From Schlegelella_A sp965246805 (lineage in GTDB: Bacteria; Pseudomonadota; Gammaproteobacteria; Burkholderiales; Burkholderiaceae_C), in the NCBI GenBank assembly GCA_965246805.1, contig CBDFFO010000004.1:80429-144428 (forward strand): DNA of 64,000 nt. Reading direction: 5' to 3'. The notes under the pieces were generated by a model. That model was not told where the DNA came from. It made no database searches and saw nothing but the letters and a program-made list of their open reading frames with translations. Positions 51,145 through 59,899 of the stretch are shown piece by piece (within the stretch, counting starts at the first letter, position 1; every line of letters starts with the position of its first letter). Made by a program: the position numbers and the translations under genes.

Positions 51145-52583
51145 TGTGGCGACGCTTCTCATGGCCGCGGGGCTCGTTGCGGCGTGCGCTCATCGGCCGC
51201 CTGGTGCTCGCGCTCACCGTCATCGGCCTCATCGGGGCTGCCCTCGCCAGCATCATCGTCAACCGCTACGCCAACCTCGCGTACGACCGCGCGATGGCCG
51301 ACGACATCGCCATCCTCGCGAGCGATCTCCATCTGGATGGAAGCGACGTTCATGTCAACCTGCCCCCGGTGGCGCGCGAATGGATGCTCTCGAACGAAGG
51401 CGAACGCGTGCTCTACCGCGTGGTCGACCTGCGCACCGGTGCAACCCTCGATTCGAACGGCGACCTCGGCGCCATAGAGCGCGACGAGTTACGGCCCGAG
51501 CTCACGCAGTTCCGCTACGCGCGGCTGGGGTCGACCGAGTTCCGTGTCGGTTCGCTGCTGCACCTGCTGCCCGGCTCGCAGGTCTCGGTGCTGGTCGAGA
51601 TCGCCGAAACCCTGGGACAGCGGCACCGCATCGTCGCCGAGATCCTGTTGAGCTCGCTGGGCATCTTCGGCTTGATGATCGCGGCGGCGGTCACGCTCGT
51701 CTGGACCGGCACGCAACGCGCGTTGCAGCCGCTCGAACTGCTCGAGAAGCAGGCCGCACAACGTTCGAGCGTCGACTTGGCACCGCTCGATCCCTCGCTC
51801 GCGCCGGTCGAGGTTCGGGCGCTCGTCGTCGCCATCAACCACCTCATCGATCGGCTGTCGCAATCGATGCAGTCGCAAAGCCGCTTCATCGCGAACGCGG
51901 CGCATCAGTTGCGCACGCCGCTCGCCGGGCTGCGGCTGCAGGCGCAACTCGGCATCGATGAAGCGGCTGGTTCGCCGTTGCGCGAGCGGTTGGCGGAGAT
52001 CGACCGAAGCGCCAGCCGCGCCGGTCATCTGGTCGAGCAACTGCTGACCCTGGCACGCGCCGAATCGGGCGGCACGGCGTTGCGCGGTGAGCGGGTCGAT
52101 CTGGTCGCGGCCGCACGCGACGTGGTCGAGCGCCACCTCGCGTTCGCGCGCACCCGGGACATCGATCTCGGCTACCAGGGCAGCGTCGCGAGCGCCGCGA
52201 TCGATGGCAACGGCGTGCTGGTGCGCGAGATGTTCTCGAACCTCGTCGACAACGCGCTGCGTTACGGCCATGCGGGGGACTCGGTGACGATCGCCGTGCG
52301 CGAATCGCACGACGAGATCGTGGTCGGGGTGAGCGACGATGGCGAGGGCCTGCCGGAGGCGATCGCCTGCGATCTGTTCGCGCGCTTCAACCGCGTCGAT
52401 TCGGCAGCGGGCAGTGGCGCGGGGCTCGGTCTCGCGATCGTCAAGGAAATCGCCGAGCTGCACGGCGCGCACGTCTCGCATCGACGCCTCGAGCCGCACG
52501 GCACGGAAATCGTCGTGGGTTTTCGCGCCGATTCGCGCGTGCCCGATGACGACTCGGCGCCGCAGGGAATTGCGATGCGGTGA
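51144..52583 (+). CDS. Sensor histidine kinase
   Basis: 479 residues. N-terminal membrane helix (L-V-L-A-L-T-V-I-G-L-I-G-A, about 20-38), a periplasmic domain of about 125 residues (D-L-H-L-D-G-S-D near 61-68), second membrane helix near 170-187, HAMP-like linker, dimerisation/phosphoacceptor His254 in N-A-A-H-Q-L-R-T-P-L, and ATPase boxes N-x-V-D-N-A-L-R-Y (about 364-372), D-D-G-E-G-L-P and G-S-G-A-G-L-G-L-A-I. Resembles TctE/QseC-type sensors. Ligand unknown; co-translated with the regulator. Confidence 0.92.
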   Translation: MWRRFSWPRGSLRRALIGRLVLALTVIGLIGAALASIIVNRYANLAYDRAMADDIAILASDLHLDGSDVHVNLPPVAREWMLSNEGERVLYRVVDLRTGATLDSNGDLGAIERDELRPELTQFRYARLGSTEFRVGSLLHLLPGSQVSVLVEIAETLGQRHRIVAEILLSSLGIFGLMIAAAVTLVWTGTQRALQPLELLEKQAAQRSSVDLAPLDPSLAPVEVRALVVAINHLIDRLSQSMQSQSRFIANAAHQLRTPLAGLRLQAQLGIDEAAGSPLRERLAEIDRSASRAGHLVEQLLTLARAESGGTALRGERVDLVAAARDVVERHLAFARTRDIDLGYQGSVASAAIDGNGVLVREMFSNLVDNALRYGHAGDSVTIAVRESHDEIVVGVSDDGEGLPEAIACDLFARFNRVDSAAGSGAGLGLAIVKEIAELHGAHVSHRRLEPHGTEIVVGFRADSRVPDDDSAPQGIAMR

Positions 52584-52601
52584 TCGCGACCCGCGCCCGG
52601 A

Positions 52602-53729
52602 TCAGACCAACGTGAGCCCGAGCACCCCGATGCACGCGGCGTCGACCAGCGCCATTCGAACGAGCCCCGCCCGCAGGTGCATCGCCTGCCCCATCGACCA
52701 CAGCAGCCCGGCGATGGCGGCTGCCGCGAGCGCAGTGCGCAGGGGCCCGAGTCCGTCGTCGGCACGCCACAGGAGCCACGCGGTGGCCGCCAGCGCGGCC
52801 GCGAACACCGCTGCAGCGAAGGCCTGCGCGCTGCGGCTCACGTCGGGCTCGAATCGGGCCGTGCGATCGAGCCGCGACGCCGATGCGGGAAACCGCTCCG
52901 CCACATCGGCAGGCCGCCACCCAGTGGGCATGAACCAGATGCGGCACTTGTCGCGCCAGCGGCGCGTGTGCCAGGCGTCACGCGCCAGCGTGCCGTAGAC
53001 CTGAGCCACCGCGGCGAACGGATTCAACGAGGCAAGCGGCGTGTGGGTGCCGTAGACGCAGGGTTCCGATTCCAGCGCGAAGGTGCCGAACCAGCGGTCC
53101 CAGATGACCAGCATGCCGCCGAAGTTCTTGTCGATGTAGATCGGGTTGACGGCGTGGTGGACCCGGTGGTTCGACGGTGACGAGAACACGCGGTCGAACC
53201 AGCCGAGCTTGCCGATGTGTTCGGTGTGGATCCAGAACTGGTAGACGAGTACGACGAGACCGGCCAACGCGAACTGCAACGGCGGGACGCCCAGCAAGGC
53301 CATCGGCAGATAGAACGGCCAGCCCAGGACCGCGACCAGACTTTCCTGGCGCAGCGCGGTCGAGAAATTGAACTCTTCGCTCTGGTGGTGAACCACGTGC
53401 GCCGCCCACAACACCGCCACCCTGTGGCCTGCCCGGTGCAGCCAGTAGTCGCAGAAGTCGAACAGCACGATCGCAGCGATCCAGCCGGCGACGCTGTCCC
53501 ACGACAGCGCGACGGTGCGCCACGCGAGATGGTGGAACACGACCGTGTAGAGACCGATCTGGAACACCTGCGTGCATGCCGCGACGGCCTGGCTCAACAA
53601 GCCCTGGCTCAGGCTCGCGAGGCTGTCCGGCCACCGATAGGTGTTGCGCTTCACCCAGCAACCGTACAGCCACTCGGCGCCGATCAACAGCGCGAAGACT
53701 GGCAACGCGAAGACGATGAGGTGGTCCAC
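52602..53729 (-). CDS. Sterol desaturase / fatty acid hydroxylase family membrane protein
   Basis: 375 residues with about six to eight membrane helices. The di-iron His motifs are H-R-A-G-H (about 116-120), H-V-V-H-H (129-133) and H-R-V-H-H (about 208-212), in the order of the fatty acid hydroxylase superfamily (PF04116). The C-terminal part has extra hydrophobic segments not needed by the core domain. Members insert oxygen into lipids or carotenoids using O2. Substrate unknown. Convergent with the histidine kinase gene. Confidence 0.88.
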   Translation of the reverse strand: MDHLIVFALPVFALLIGAEWLYGCWVKRNTYRWPDSLASLSQGLLSQAVAACTQVFQIGLYTVVFHHLAWRTVALSWDSVAGWIAAIVLFDFCDYWLHRAGHRVAVLWAAHVVHHQSEEFNFSTALRQESLVAVLGWPFYLPMALLGVPPLQFALAGLVVLVYQFWIHTEHIGKLGWFDRVFSSPSNHRVHHAVNPIYIDKNFGGMLVIWDRWFGTFALESEPCVYGTHTPLASLNPFAAVAQVYGTLARDAWHTRRWRDKCRIWFMPTGWRPADVAERFPASASRLDRTARFEPDVSRSAQAFAAAVFAAALAATAWLLWRADDGLGPLRTALAAAAIAGLLWSMGQAMHLRAGLVRMALVDAACIGVLGLTLV

Positions 53730-53791
53730 TCGGTTGGAGCCGGCTCAGTTGCGCAACACGAAGGCGACGCTCGTGTCAGCCGCGGCGCCGG

Positions 53792-54643
53792 TCAGAAGTC
53801 ATGGAAAAGCGACGCGGTCGCGGCCGTCTGCATGCGCGACACAAAGGGGCTGTCGGCGATTGTCGAGACGAGGCGAGCCGCGATCAGCTGCGCATCGGCA
53901 TGCCAGTGCGCGTTGAAGCGATGTTCGGTGCTCAGCGTGAGACTCACGTCGTGCCAACCCGGGCCCAAGCGGGTGGCGGGCAAGCCGCTCGTGACGGCAT
54001 CGGCCGCCGAAACGCCGTAGTAGCTCTGCCGATGCGCGCCGTTGGCGTATGTGGCTGAGATGCCGATGCCGAGAAGGTCGGGGCCGATCGGGACGCCGCT
54101 GGTGGCGCCGATCTCGAGCTTCACGCCGGCGTTGTGGCGGCCGCTGCCGTGCAGCAATCCACTCTGCAGCAACAGCGCGGGCCCGGCCTGGTAATTTATG
54201 AATGCTTCCTGTTGCAGCCGCGCGCCGATCTTCGAAAAGCCCGCGTGGCCCTCGTTCGCCTTGCGACCGAACTCGGGCCAGAGGCGAACGCCCGCCTGCA
54301 GGTCCTTGCGTGACGAGAAGTTCCACCCGAGGCCGTTTTCGGTCGACGCGAAGAGGCCGCTCGTGCCATAGAAGTCGAAAGCTGGATAGAGCACGTTGCG
54401 CTGCGACCCCGATCCGACGTAACGGGGCAGGCTCCAGAACGTGACCCCTGCGGCGCGCGTCGCGTGCTCGGGCGGCGCGTCGATCAACAGCAGATCGCCC
54501 CAAGCGAACGAAGGCGTCGGCAGCAGGATCGAGGCCGACACCGCAGCGGCGGCCAGACAGCGCCGGGGCGTATCACGGCCGATGGCGAGTCGAGGGCTCG
54601 CTTCGCACGGATCTCGAACGAGGAACGACAGGGCGCTTGTCAT
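53792..54643 (-). CDS. MipA/OmpV-family outer membrane protein
   Basis: 283 residues. Signal peptide-like N-terminus including C-L-A-A-A-A-V-S-A-S-I-L-L-P and cut after S-F-A; then a beta-barrel-like sequence with alternating hydrophobic residues: R-Y-V-G-S-G-S-Q-R near 67-75, P-A-F-D-F-Y-G-T-S-G-L-F-A near 79-91. The typical MipA landmarks (Y-x-G-S, F-Y-G-x-S, final aromatic F) are present; the last residue is F. Function in the family ranges from murein hydrolase scaffolding to general porin-like roles. Start ATG 54643. Confidence 0.82.
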   Translation of the reverse strand: MTSALSFLVRDPCEASPRLAIGRDTPRRCLAAAAVSASILLPTPSFAWGDLLLIDAPPEHATRAAGVTFWSLPRYVGSGSQRNVLYPAFDFYGTSGLFASTENGLGWNFSSRKDLQAGVRLWPEFGRKANEGHAGFSKIGARLQQEAFINYQAGPALLLQSGLLHGSGRHNAGVKLEIGATSGVPIGPDLLGIGISATYANGAHRQSYYGVSAADAVTSGLPATRLGPGWHDVSLTLSTEHRFNAHWHADAQLIAARLVSTIADSPFVSRMQTAATASLFHDF

Positions 54644-54750
54644 GGCGATCTTCAATCGACGGGTCGGGATCTCGAAGATTGTGCATGGGCGTCCACGCCC
54701 GTGCATTCGCGCAGGAGAAAAGCGACGCGACGGCCGCGGGCAGCAGGGCG

Positions 54751-54900
54751 TCAGAAGCGGTAGCCGCCGAACGGGCCGAAGGTCGGCTGCGACGTGTCTT
54801 CGGTGATCGGGCTGGTGCGAGCGTCACCGCGGTGGCGCGCGCCCCGACGAACCAGCGCGGCGCGATGCGGTACTCGGCGCCCACCGAGAAGCGCAGCGAA
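54751..54900 (-). pseudogene. Remnant of an outer membrane beta-barrel protein
   Basis: Minus strand: the run S-V-G-A-E-Y-R-I-A-P-R-W-F-V-G-A-R-A-T (about 54890-54830) has the pattern of barrel strands. It continues in another frame as S-P-I-T-E-D-T-S-Q-P-T-F-G-P-F-G-G-Y-R-F followed by a stop at 54751, a barrel-like C-terminus ending in Phe. So a 3' fragment with one frameshift, lying between a MipA-like gene and ureE. Weakly supported; a related MipA copy is one possibility. Confidence 0.45.
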
Positions 54901-54996
54901 TGGAGACCCTACCGTTTCGCCGACGTAAAGAAACGCGTCGTCGTGAGACCGCCACGCGCCGCGGCTTTGCACAGGCCCCCTAGAATTGGAGTCACG

Positions 54997-55640
<644 letters not shown>

Positions 55641-55644
<4 letters not shown>

Positions 55645-56369
55645 AGAGGGCGCGATCGCATCACGTGGCAGCGCGGGCACGCGATCCGGTCAGCGCGAGC
55701 GCATGGCTGCAATTGATGTGGCTTGCGTCTCCGGCGCTGCCGGTCGGCGGCTTCAGCTATTCCGAGGGACTGGAGAAGGCGGTCGAGACGGGCCTGGCGA
55801 GCGACGAAACCCGCGCGGGCGCATGGCTGGTCGACCAGTTGCACCTCGGGCTCGCGCGCAGCGACCTCGTCGTGCTGTCGAAAGCGATGGGCGCGTGGCG
55901 GCGCGATGATCAGGACGAGCTCTCGACTCTCAACCGCTGGATGCTCGTCACTCGCGAATCGAGCGAGCTTCGCCAGCAGACTGAGCAGATGGGGCGGTCG
56001 ATGTCGCTTTGGCTCACGCAGCGGCACACCGACGACGCGAAGCTGTCGGCCGCGCTGGCCGCGATGCCGGTCGTGTCATGGCCCGTCGCATTCGCGATCG
56101 CCGCCTGTGGCACCGGCGCGCCGCGTCGCGAAACGTTGCTCGCCTTCGCTTTCGGCTGGGCCGAAAACATGGTGCAGGCGGCGTTGAAGTCGATCCCGCT
56201 CGGTCAGAACGCCGGGCAACGCGTCCTCGGCCGACTGGTCGCCGAGATCCCGCTGGCGGTCGACGCCGCCACCTTCTGTACGTCGAGCGAGCGACAGGCG
56301 TTCCTGCCGATGCTCGCGATCGTCTCGGCGCAGCACGAATCGCAGTACTCGCGTCTCTTCCGGTCCTGA
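55641..56369 (+). CDS. ureF: Urease accessory protein UreF
   Basis: 242 residues, with a GTG start at 55641 overlapping the ureE stop (GTGA). GTPase-checking factor in the UreD-UreF-UreG complex. Marks: S-P-A-L-P-V-G-G-F-S-Y-S-E-G-L-E near 30-45, and F-A-F-G-W-A-E-N-M-V-Q-A near 168-179. It is all-helical. Followed by ureG after 19 bases, so ureE-ureF-ureG form one unit. Confidence 0.94.
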
Positions 56370-56388
56370 CGCCATCGATAATCGCGCG

Positions 56389-57036
56389 ATGTCTGCGCTG
56401 CATTCGATCCCCCACCGCACCCGTCGTCTACCACCACTGCGCGTCGGCGTCGGCGGCCCGGTCGGCTCCGGCAAGACCACGCTCGTCGAGATGCTCTGCA
56501 AGGCGATGCGCGACGAGTTCGATCTCGTCGTCGTCACCAACGACATCTACACGAAGGAAGACCAGCGCTTGCTGACCGTCGCCGGCGCGCTCGAGGCCGA
56601 ACGCATCATGGGCGTCGAGACCGGCGGCTGCCCGCACACCGCGATCCGCGAAGACGCGTCGATCAACCTCGAAGCCGTCGACCGCATGCTCGCGAAGTTT
56701 CCGAACGCTGACATCGTGTTCATCGAGAGCGGCGGCGACAACCTCGCCGCGACTTTCAGTCCCGAGCTTTCCGACCTGACGCTCTACGTGATCGACGTCG
56801 CCGCCGGCGAGAAGATCCCGAGGAAGGGCGGGCCGGGCATCACGAAGAGCGATCTCTTCGTGATCAACAAGACCGACCTCGCGCCTTACGTCGGCGCGAG
56901 CCTCGAGGTGATGGCCGCCGACACGGTGCGCATGCGGGGTTCCAAACCGTTCGTGATGAGCAACCTGAAAACGCGGGCCGGGTTGCAGACGGTCGTCGAT
57001 TTCATCCGCACCAAGGGCTTGCTGCTGGAGACATGA
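56389..57036 (+). CDS. ureG: Urease accessory GTPase UreG
   Basis: 215 residues. GTPase that drives nickel insertion. P-loop G-G-P-V-G-S-G-K-T-T (22-31), T-N-D-I-Y-T-K-E-D near 50-58, the metal-binding G-C-P-H-T (80-84), S-G-G-D-N-L-A near 113-119 and the G4 motif N-K-T-D-L near 159-163. All conserved elements are present. Final gene of ureEFG, convergent with the Rieske gene across 36 bases. Confidence 0.95.
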   Translation: MSALHSIPHRTRRLPPLRVGVGGPVGSGKTTLVEMLCKAMRDEFDLVVVTNDIYTKEDQRLLTVAGALEAERIMGVETGGCPHTAIREDASINLEAVDRMLAKFPNADIVFIESGGDNLAATFSPELSDLTLYVIDVAAGEKIPRKGGPGITKSDLFVINKTDLAPYVGASLEVMAADTVRMRGSKPFVMSNLKTRAGLQTVVDFIRTKGLLLET

Positions 57037-57072
57037 CCGTTGCCGTGCACGGTCTCGTCAGCGGCGACGAGG

Positions 57073-57534
57073 TCAATCTACAGCGGCGGGCGTGATGTCT
57101 CGCGTCGGTTGCCAACAGATCTCGCCATCGCGTTCGGCGAGTTCGATCGTTTGCAACGTTCCGCGCCCGCACGGGCCTGACGCACACCGACCCGTCAACG
57201 GCTCGTAAGCCGCACCGTGAATGGAGCACAGGATGAAGGCCTTGTCGCTGTCGAGAAATTCGCCCGGCTGCCAATCCATCTCGGTCGGCACGTGTGCGCA
57301 CCGGTTCAGGTACGCGACGGCGCGGCCTTCATAACGCAGCGCGAAGGCGCGCATGGGTTCGCGGTACTGGATCACATCGAAGAGCAGAGCGCGGCCTTTT
57401 TCCACCAGCTGGTCGGACCGGCAAAGGCGTTGCAGGCCCGCGATCGGCTGCGGCGTGGGCACCGGAGACCAGGCTTGCGCGGGTGGCGAAGCCGGCGGGG
57501 GTGGGGCCGCCGGCGGCGCGGCCGATTCAGGCAT
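57073..57534 (-). CDS. Rieske [2Fe-2S] protein
   Basis: 153 residues. Pro/Ala-rich N-terminal 30 residues precede a Rieske domain: C79-A-H81 and C103-S-I-H106, the two Cys and two His cluster ligands. Resembles small ferredoxin-like Rieske proteins (electron transfer subunits of oxygenases or NirD-like proteins), not a cytochrome bc1 subunit, since no membrane anchor is visible. No oxygenase gene is nearby. Its ATG lies inside the stop region of the HAD phosphatase gene (8-base overlap), so they share a transcript. Confidence 0.87.
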   Translation of the reverse strand: MPESAAPPAAPPPPASPPAQAWSPVPTPQPIAGLQRLCRSDQLVEKGRALLFDVIQYREPMRAFALRYEGRAVAYLNRCAHVPTEMDWQPGEFLDSDKAFILCSIHGAAYEPLTGRCASGPCGRGTLQTIELAERDGEICWQPTRDITPAAVD

Positions 57535-58189
57535 GTTGCGCGAGCCAGGCCGCCAGGTCGGCGGTCGAATGCGCGATGTAGCGCGTTGCGAACGGTGCGA
57601 ACGCGTCGGGCTCGTGGGCCCCGAAACTCACGCCGATGCTCGCGGCTCCGGCGTTGGCCGCCAGTTGCAGGTCGTGCGTGGTGTCGCCGATCATCAGCGT
57701 GCGTTCGGCTTCGACGCCGAGCTCGCTCATCAACTCGAGCAGCATCGTCGGGTCGGGCTTGCTGATGGTTTCATCGGCGGTGCGCGTCGCGTCGAACACG
57801 CCGCGCAATTCGGAGCTGAGCAGAGCCTCGTCGAGCCCGCGGCGCGACTTGCCGGTGGCAACGGCGAGCAGGTGGTTGCTCGCCTTCAACGATTGCAGCA
57901 TCTGGAGCGTGCCGTCGAAGAGCACGATCTCGTGCTGGCTCGCGAAGTAATGAAAGCGGTAGCGCTCGGCGAGCTCACGGTAGCGACCGGGCTCGAGCAT
58001 CGGCGCCGCGTGCCGCAGTGCATCGGTCAGGCCGAGGCCGATCACGTAACGCGCGTCGTGGTCGCTCGGCACGGGAGTGCCGATGTCGGCACAGGCCGCC
58101 TGGATCGAACGGGCGATCAGCGCGGTCGAATCGAACAGCGTGCCGTCCCAGTCGAAGGCGATGAGGTCGAACGCGCGCGCAGAGGTCAT
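57527..58189 (-). CDS. gph: HAD-IA hydrolase, phosphoglycolate phosphatase-like
   Basis: 220 residues. Catalytic Asp13 and Asp15 in F-D-W-D-G-T-L; motif II T-G-K-S near 112-115; motif III G-D-T-T-H-D near 168-173 preceded by K-P-D-P. The cap and length fit the Gph/PGP group, which dephosphorylates 2-phosphoglycolate, though pyrimidine phosphatases look similar. Sits between rluC (ATGA overlap) and a Rieske gene. Substrate inferred, not proven. Confidence 0.82.
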   Translation of the reverse strand: MTSARAFDLIAFDWDGTLFDSTALIARSIQAACADIGTPVPSDHDARYVIGLGLTDALRHAAPMLEPGRYRELAERYRFHYFASQHEIVLFDGTLQMLQSLKASNHLLAVATGKSRRGLDEALLSSELRGVFDATRTADETISKPDPTMLLELMSELGVEAERTLMIGDTTHDLQLAANAGAASIGVSFGAHEPDAFAPFATRYIAHSTADLAAWLAQHA

Positions 58190-59259
58190 CGGTGTTCCTT
58201 CCGGGTTCGCATCGATTGCAGCAGGTCGAGGCAGTCGATCGGCAACGGCGCCTCCAGCGTGAGCGATTCGCCGCTCGTCGGGTGCGTGAGCTTCAACTGG
58301 CGGGCGTGCAAGAACATGCGGTCGAAGCGTCGACCCGCGATCACGGCGCCGCGCGCAAAGCCGCGGTTCAGCTCGAAGTCACCGTACTTCGGATCACCGA
58401 CCACCGGCATGCCCTGACTCGCGGTGTGCACGCGGATCTGGTGCGTGCGTCCGGTCTTCAACGTGACGTCGAGCAGCGTGAAGGCGGCGAATGGTTCGTC
58501 GACGCGCACCAGCGTGATCGAGCGCCGCCCGTCGTCGTGATCATCGTCGACGACCTTGACGCGGCGCTCACCGTCGCTGCCGACGAACTTGTGCAGGGCC
58601 GAGTCGATCACCTTCAGTGTCGACGGCCAGACGCCGGAGACCAGCGCGCTGTACTTCTTCCGCATCGCGCGATCGGTGTTGCGCTCGCGCAGGTCGTTTT
58701 GCAGCGAAAGCAGCGCTGGCCGCGTTTTCGCGATCATCAAGAGGCCCGACGTTTCCTTGTCGAGCCGATGCACGAGTTCGAGATAGCGCGCGGCCGGCCG
58801 TGCGCGCCGAAGCTGTTCGATCACGCCGAAGCTCACGCCGCTGCCGCCATGCACCGCGACGCCGGCGGGCTTGTCGATGACGAGCAGCGCGTCGTCCTCG
58901 AACACGATCGGGAATTCGCGGCCGGGGATCGAGGCGTCGATCGACGCGGCATCGACCACGTGGGCCGATGTGCGGATCGGCGGCACGCGGACATCGTCAC
59001 CGATCTCGAGCCGCGTGCCGGCGTCCGCCCTGCCCTTGTTGACTCGCACCTCGCCGGATCTGATGACGCGGTAGACGTGCGTCTTCGGCACGCCTTTCAA
59101 CAGCTTGACGAGGAAGTTGTCGAGCCGCTGGCCCGCCGAACCGTCGTCGATGACGACGTGGTTCACGGTCGGGGCGGGGTCGGTGGCCGGCAACACCGGC
59201 GCCCGGGGTGGCGCGGCGGCTGGCGGGGGGGTTTTGCCCCTTATAATGCGCTCCACCAC
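58186..59259 (-). CDS. rluC: 23S rRNA pseudouridine synthase RluC
   Basis: 357 residues. N-terminal S4 domain (about 40-95: A-G-Q-R-L-D-N-F-L, R-S-G-E-V-R-V-N-K) and the RluA-type catalytic domain with Asp167 in V-H-R-L-D-K-E-T-S-G. It makes pseudouridines in helices 35/41 of 23S rRNA. Divergent from rne as in E. coli. The GTG at 59259 has Pro/Ala-rich N-terminal residues; the start could be further inside, since the TATAAT motif on the opposite strand lies within these first codons. Confidence 0.9.
   Translation of the reverse strand: MVERIIRGKTPPPAAAPPRAPVLPATDPAPTVNHVVIDDGSAGQRLDNFLVKLLKGVPKTHVYRVIRSGEVRVNKGRADAGTRLEIGDDVRVPPIRTSAHVVDAASIDASIPGREFPIVFEDDALLVIDKPAGVAVHGGSGVSFGVIEQLRRARPAARYLELVHRLDKETSGLLMIAKTRPALLSLQNDLRERNTDRAMRKKYSALVSGVWPSTLKVIDSALHKFVGSDGERRVKVVDDDHDDGRRSITLVRVDEPFAAFTLLDVTLKTGRTHQIRVHTASQGMPVVGDPKYGDFELNRGFARGAVIAGRRFDRMFLHARQLKLTHPTSGESLTLEAPLPIDCLDLLQSMRTRKEHR
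59242..59247 (+). promoter_or_regulatory. Possible -10 box for the rne leader
   Basis: TATAAT, an exact match to the -10 consensus, rare in this GC-rich sequence, pointing towards rne and about 650 bases upstream of it. No good -35 hexamer lies 16-18 bases upstream, so confidence is modest. Confidence 0.35.
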
Positions 59260-59899
59260 AGCCTGCTGTCAGTGTTTGGTTGACGGAGTTTACGTCGCAC
59301 CGAAGCGGCACGTGGCAGCCGGACCCCCATCTGGCAAAGCGTGATGCGACGCTTCTGGACCCGCGGCGGGCAATCGTTCCCCAGCACGATGCAGCCGCGG
59401 CCCGAAGCGGAAGAGCAACAAGAACGAACCAATGCAAAAGGTTTCCAGGGTCGAAGAGGCGAATTCAACGGCATCGCGAGGCGCCGCGCACGAATAAAAC
59501 TCTTCGGTCCCGCGTCCAATGAACACGCGGTCGTCGAACCAGATCCTCCACCATCGAGCGCGCAACGGCGCGCTCCGCGTGCAAGGCTTCGCGCCTCGCG
59601 GCGCCGAGCCGTTATCACGGCGTTTGGCAGGATCCTTTCGGCAGACGCCAGGCAGCACCGTCGCGAGCTTCGCGACCCGTCCTGCCGGGCACCCGCCACG
59701 TCGTTGTCACGCACGCGCCAACGCTGTTCGAGCCGCCGGTCGACCATCGACCTGCGTCGGCCACGAACGGTCCAGGGCGATTCCTTCCGGTTCCGACTCG
59801 TTTCTCGTGCATCGATTCGTCGCCTGAGGCGTCAAGCCCCAGGCGATTTGTTGATGAGGCGTGGCCGCCATGCGGCCAACCGCCCGAGAAGGAGTGCAC
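59260..59899 (+). other. Long leader/intergenic region upstream of rne
   Basis: 640 bases without a supported gene between divergent rluC and rne. It corresponds in position to the long 5' untranslated region used in E. coli for RNase E autoregulation. GC-rich with several short inverted repeats (for example TCGCCTG at 59818-59824 and CAGGCGA at 59843-59849) and a clear AAGGAG just before the ATG of rne. Several short open frames exist in both directions but none has coding character. Confidence 0.6.

Noticed and set aside
57034..57053. GACCGT / ACGGTC hairpin after ureG as a terminator
   Set aside because: Only a 6-bp stem with an 8-base loop and no U-run; too weak to call.
59242..59247. 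TATAAT as an rluC promoter on the minus strand
   Set aside because: On that strand it reads ATTATA and would lie inside the first rluC codons; direction towards rne fits better.
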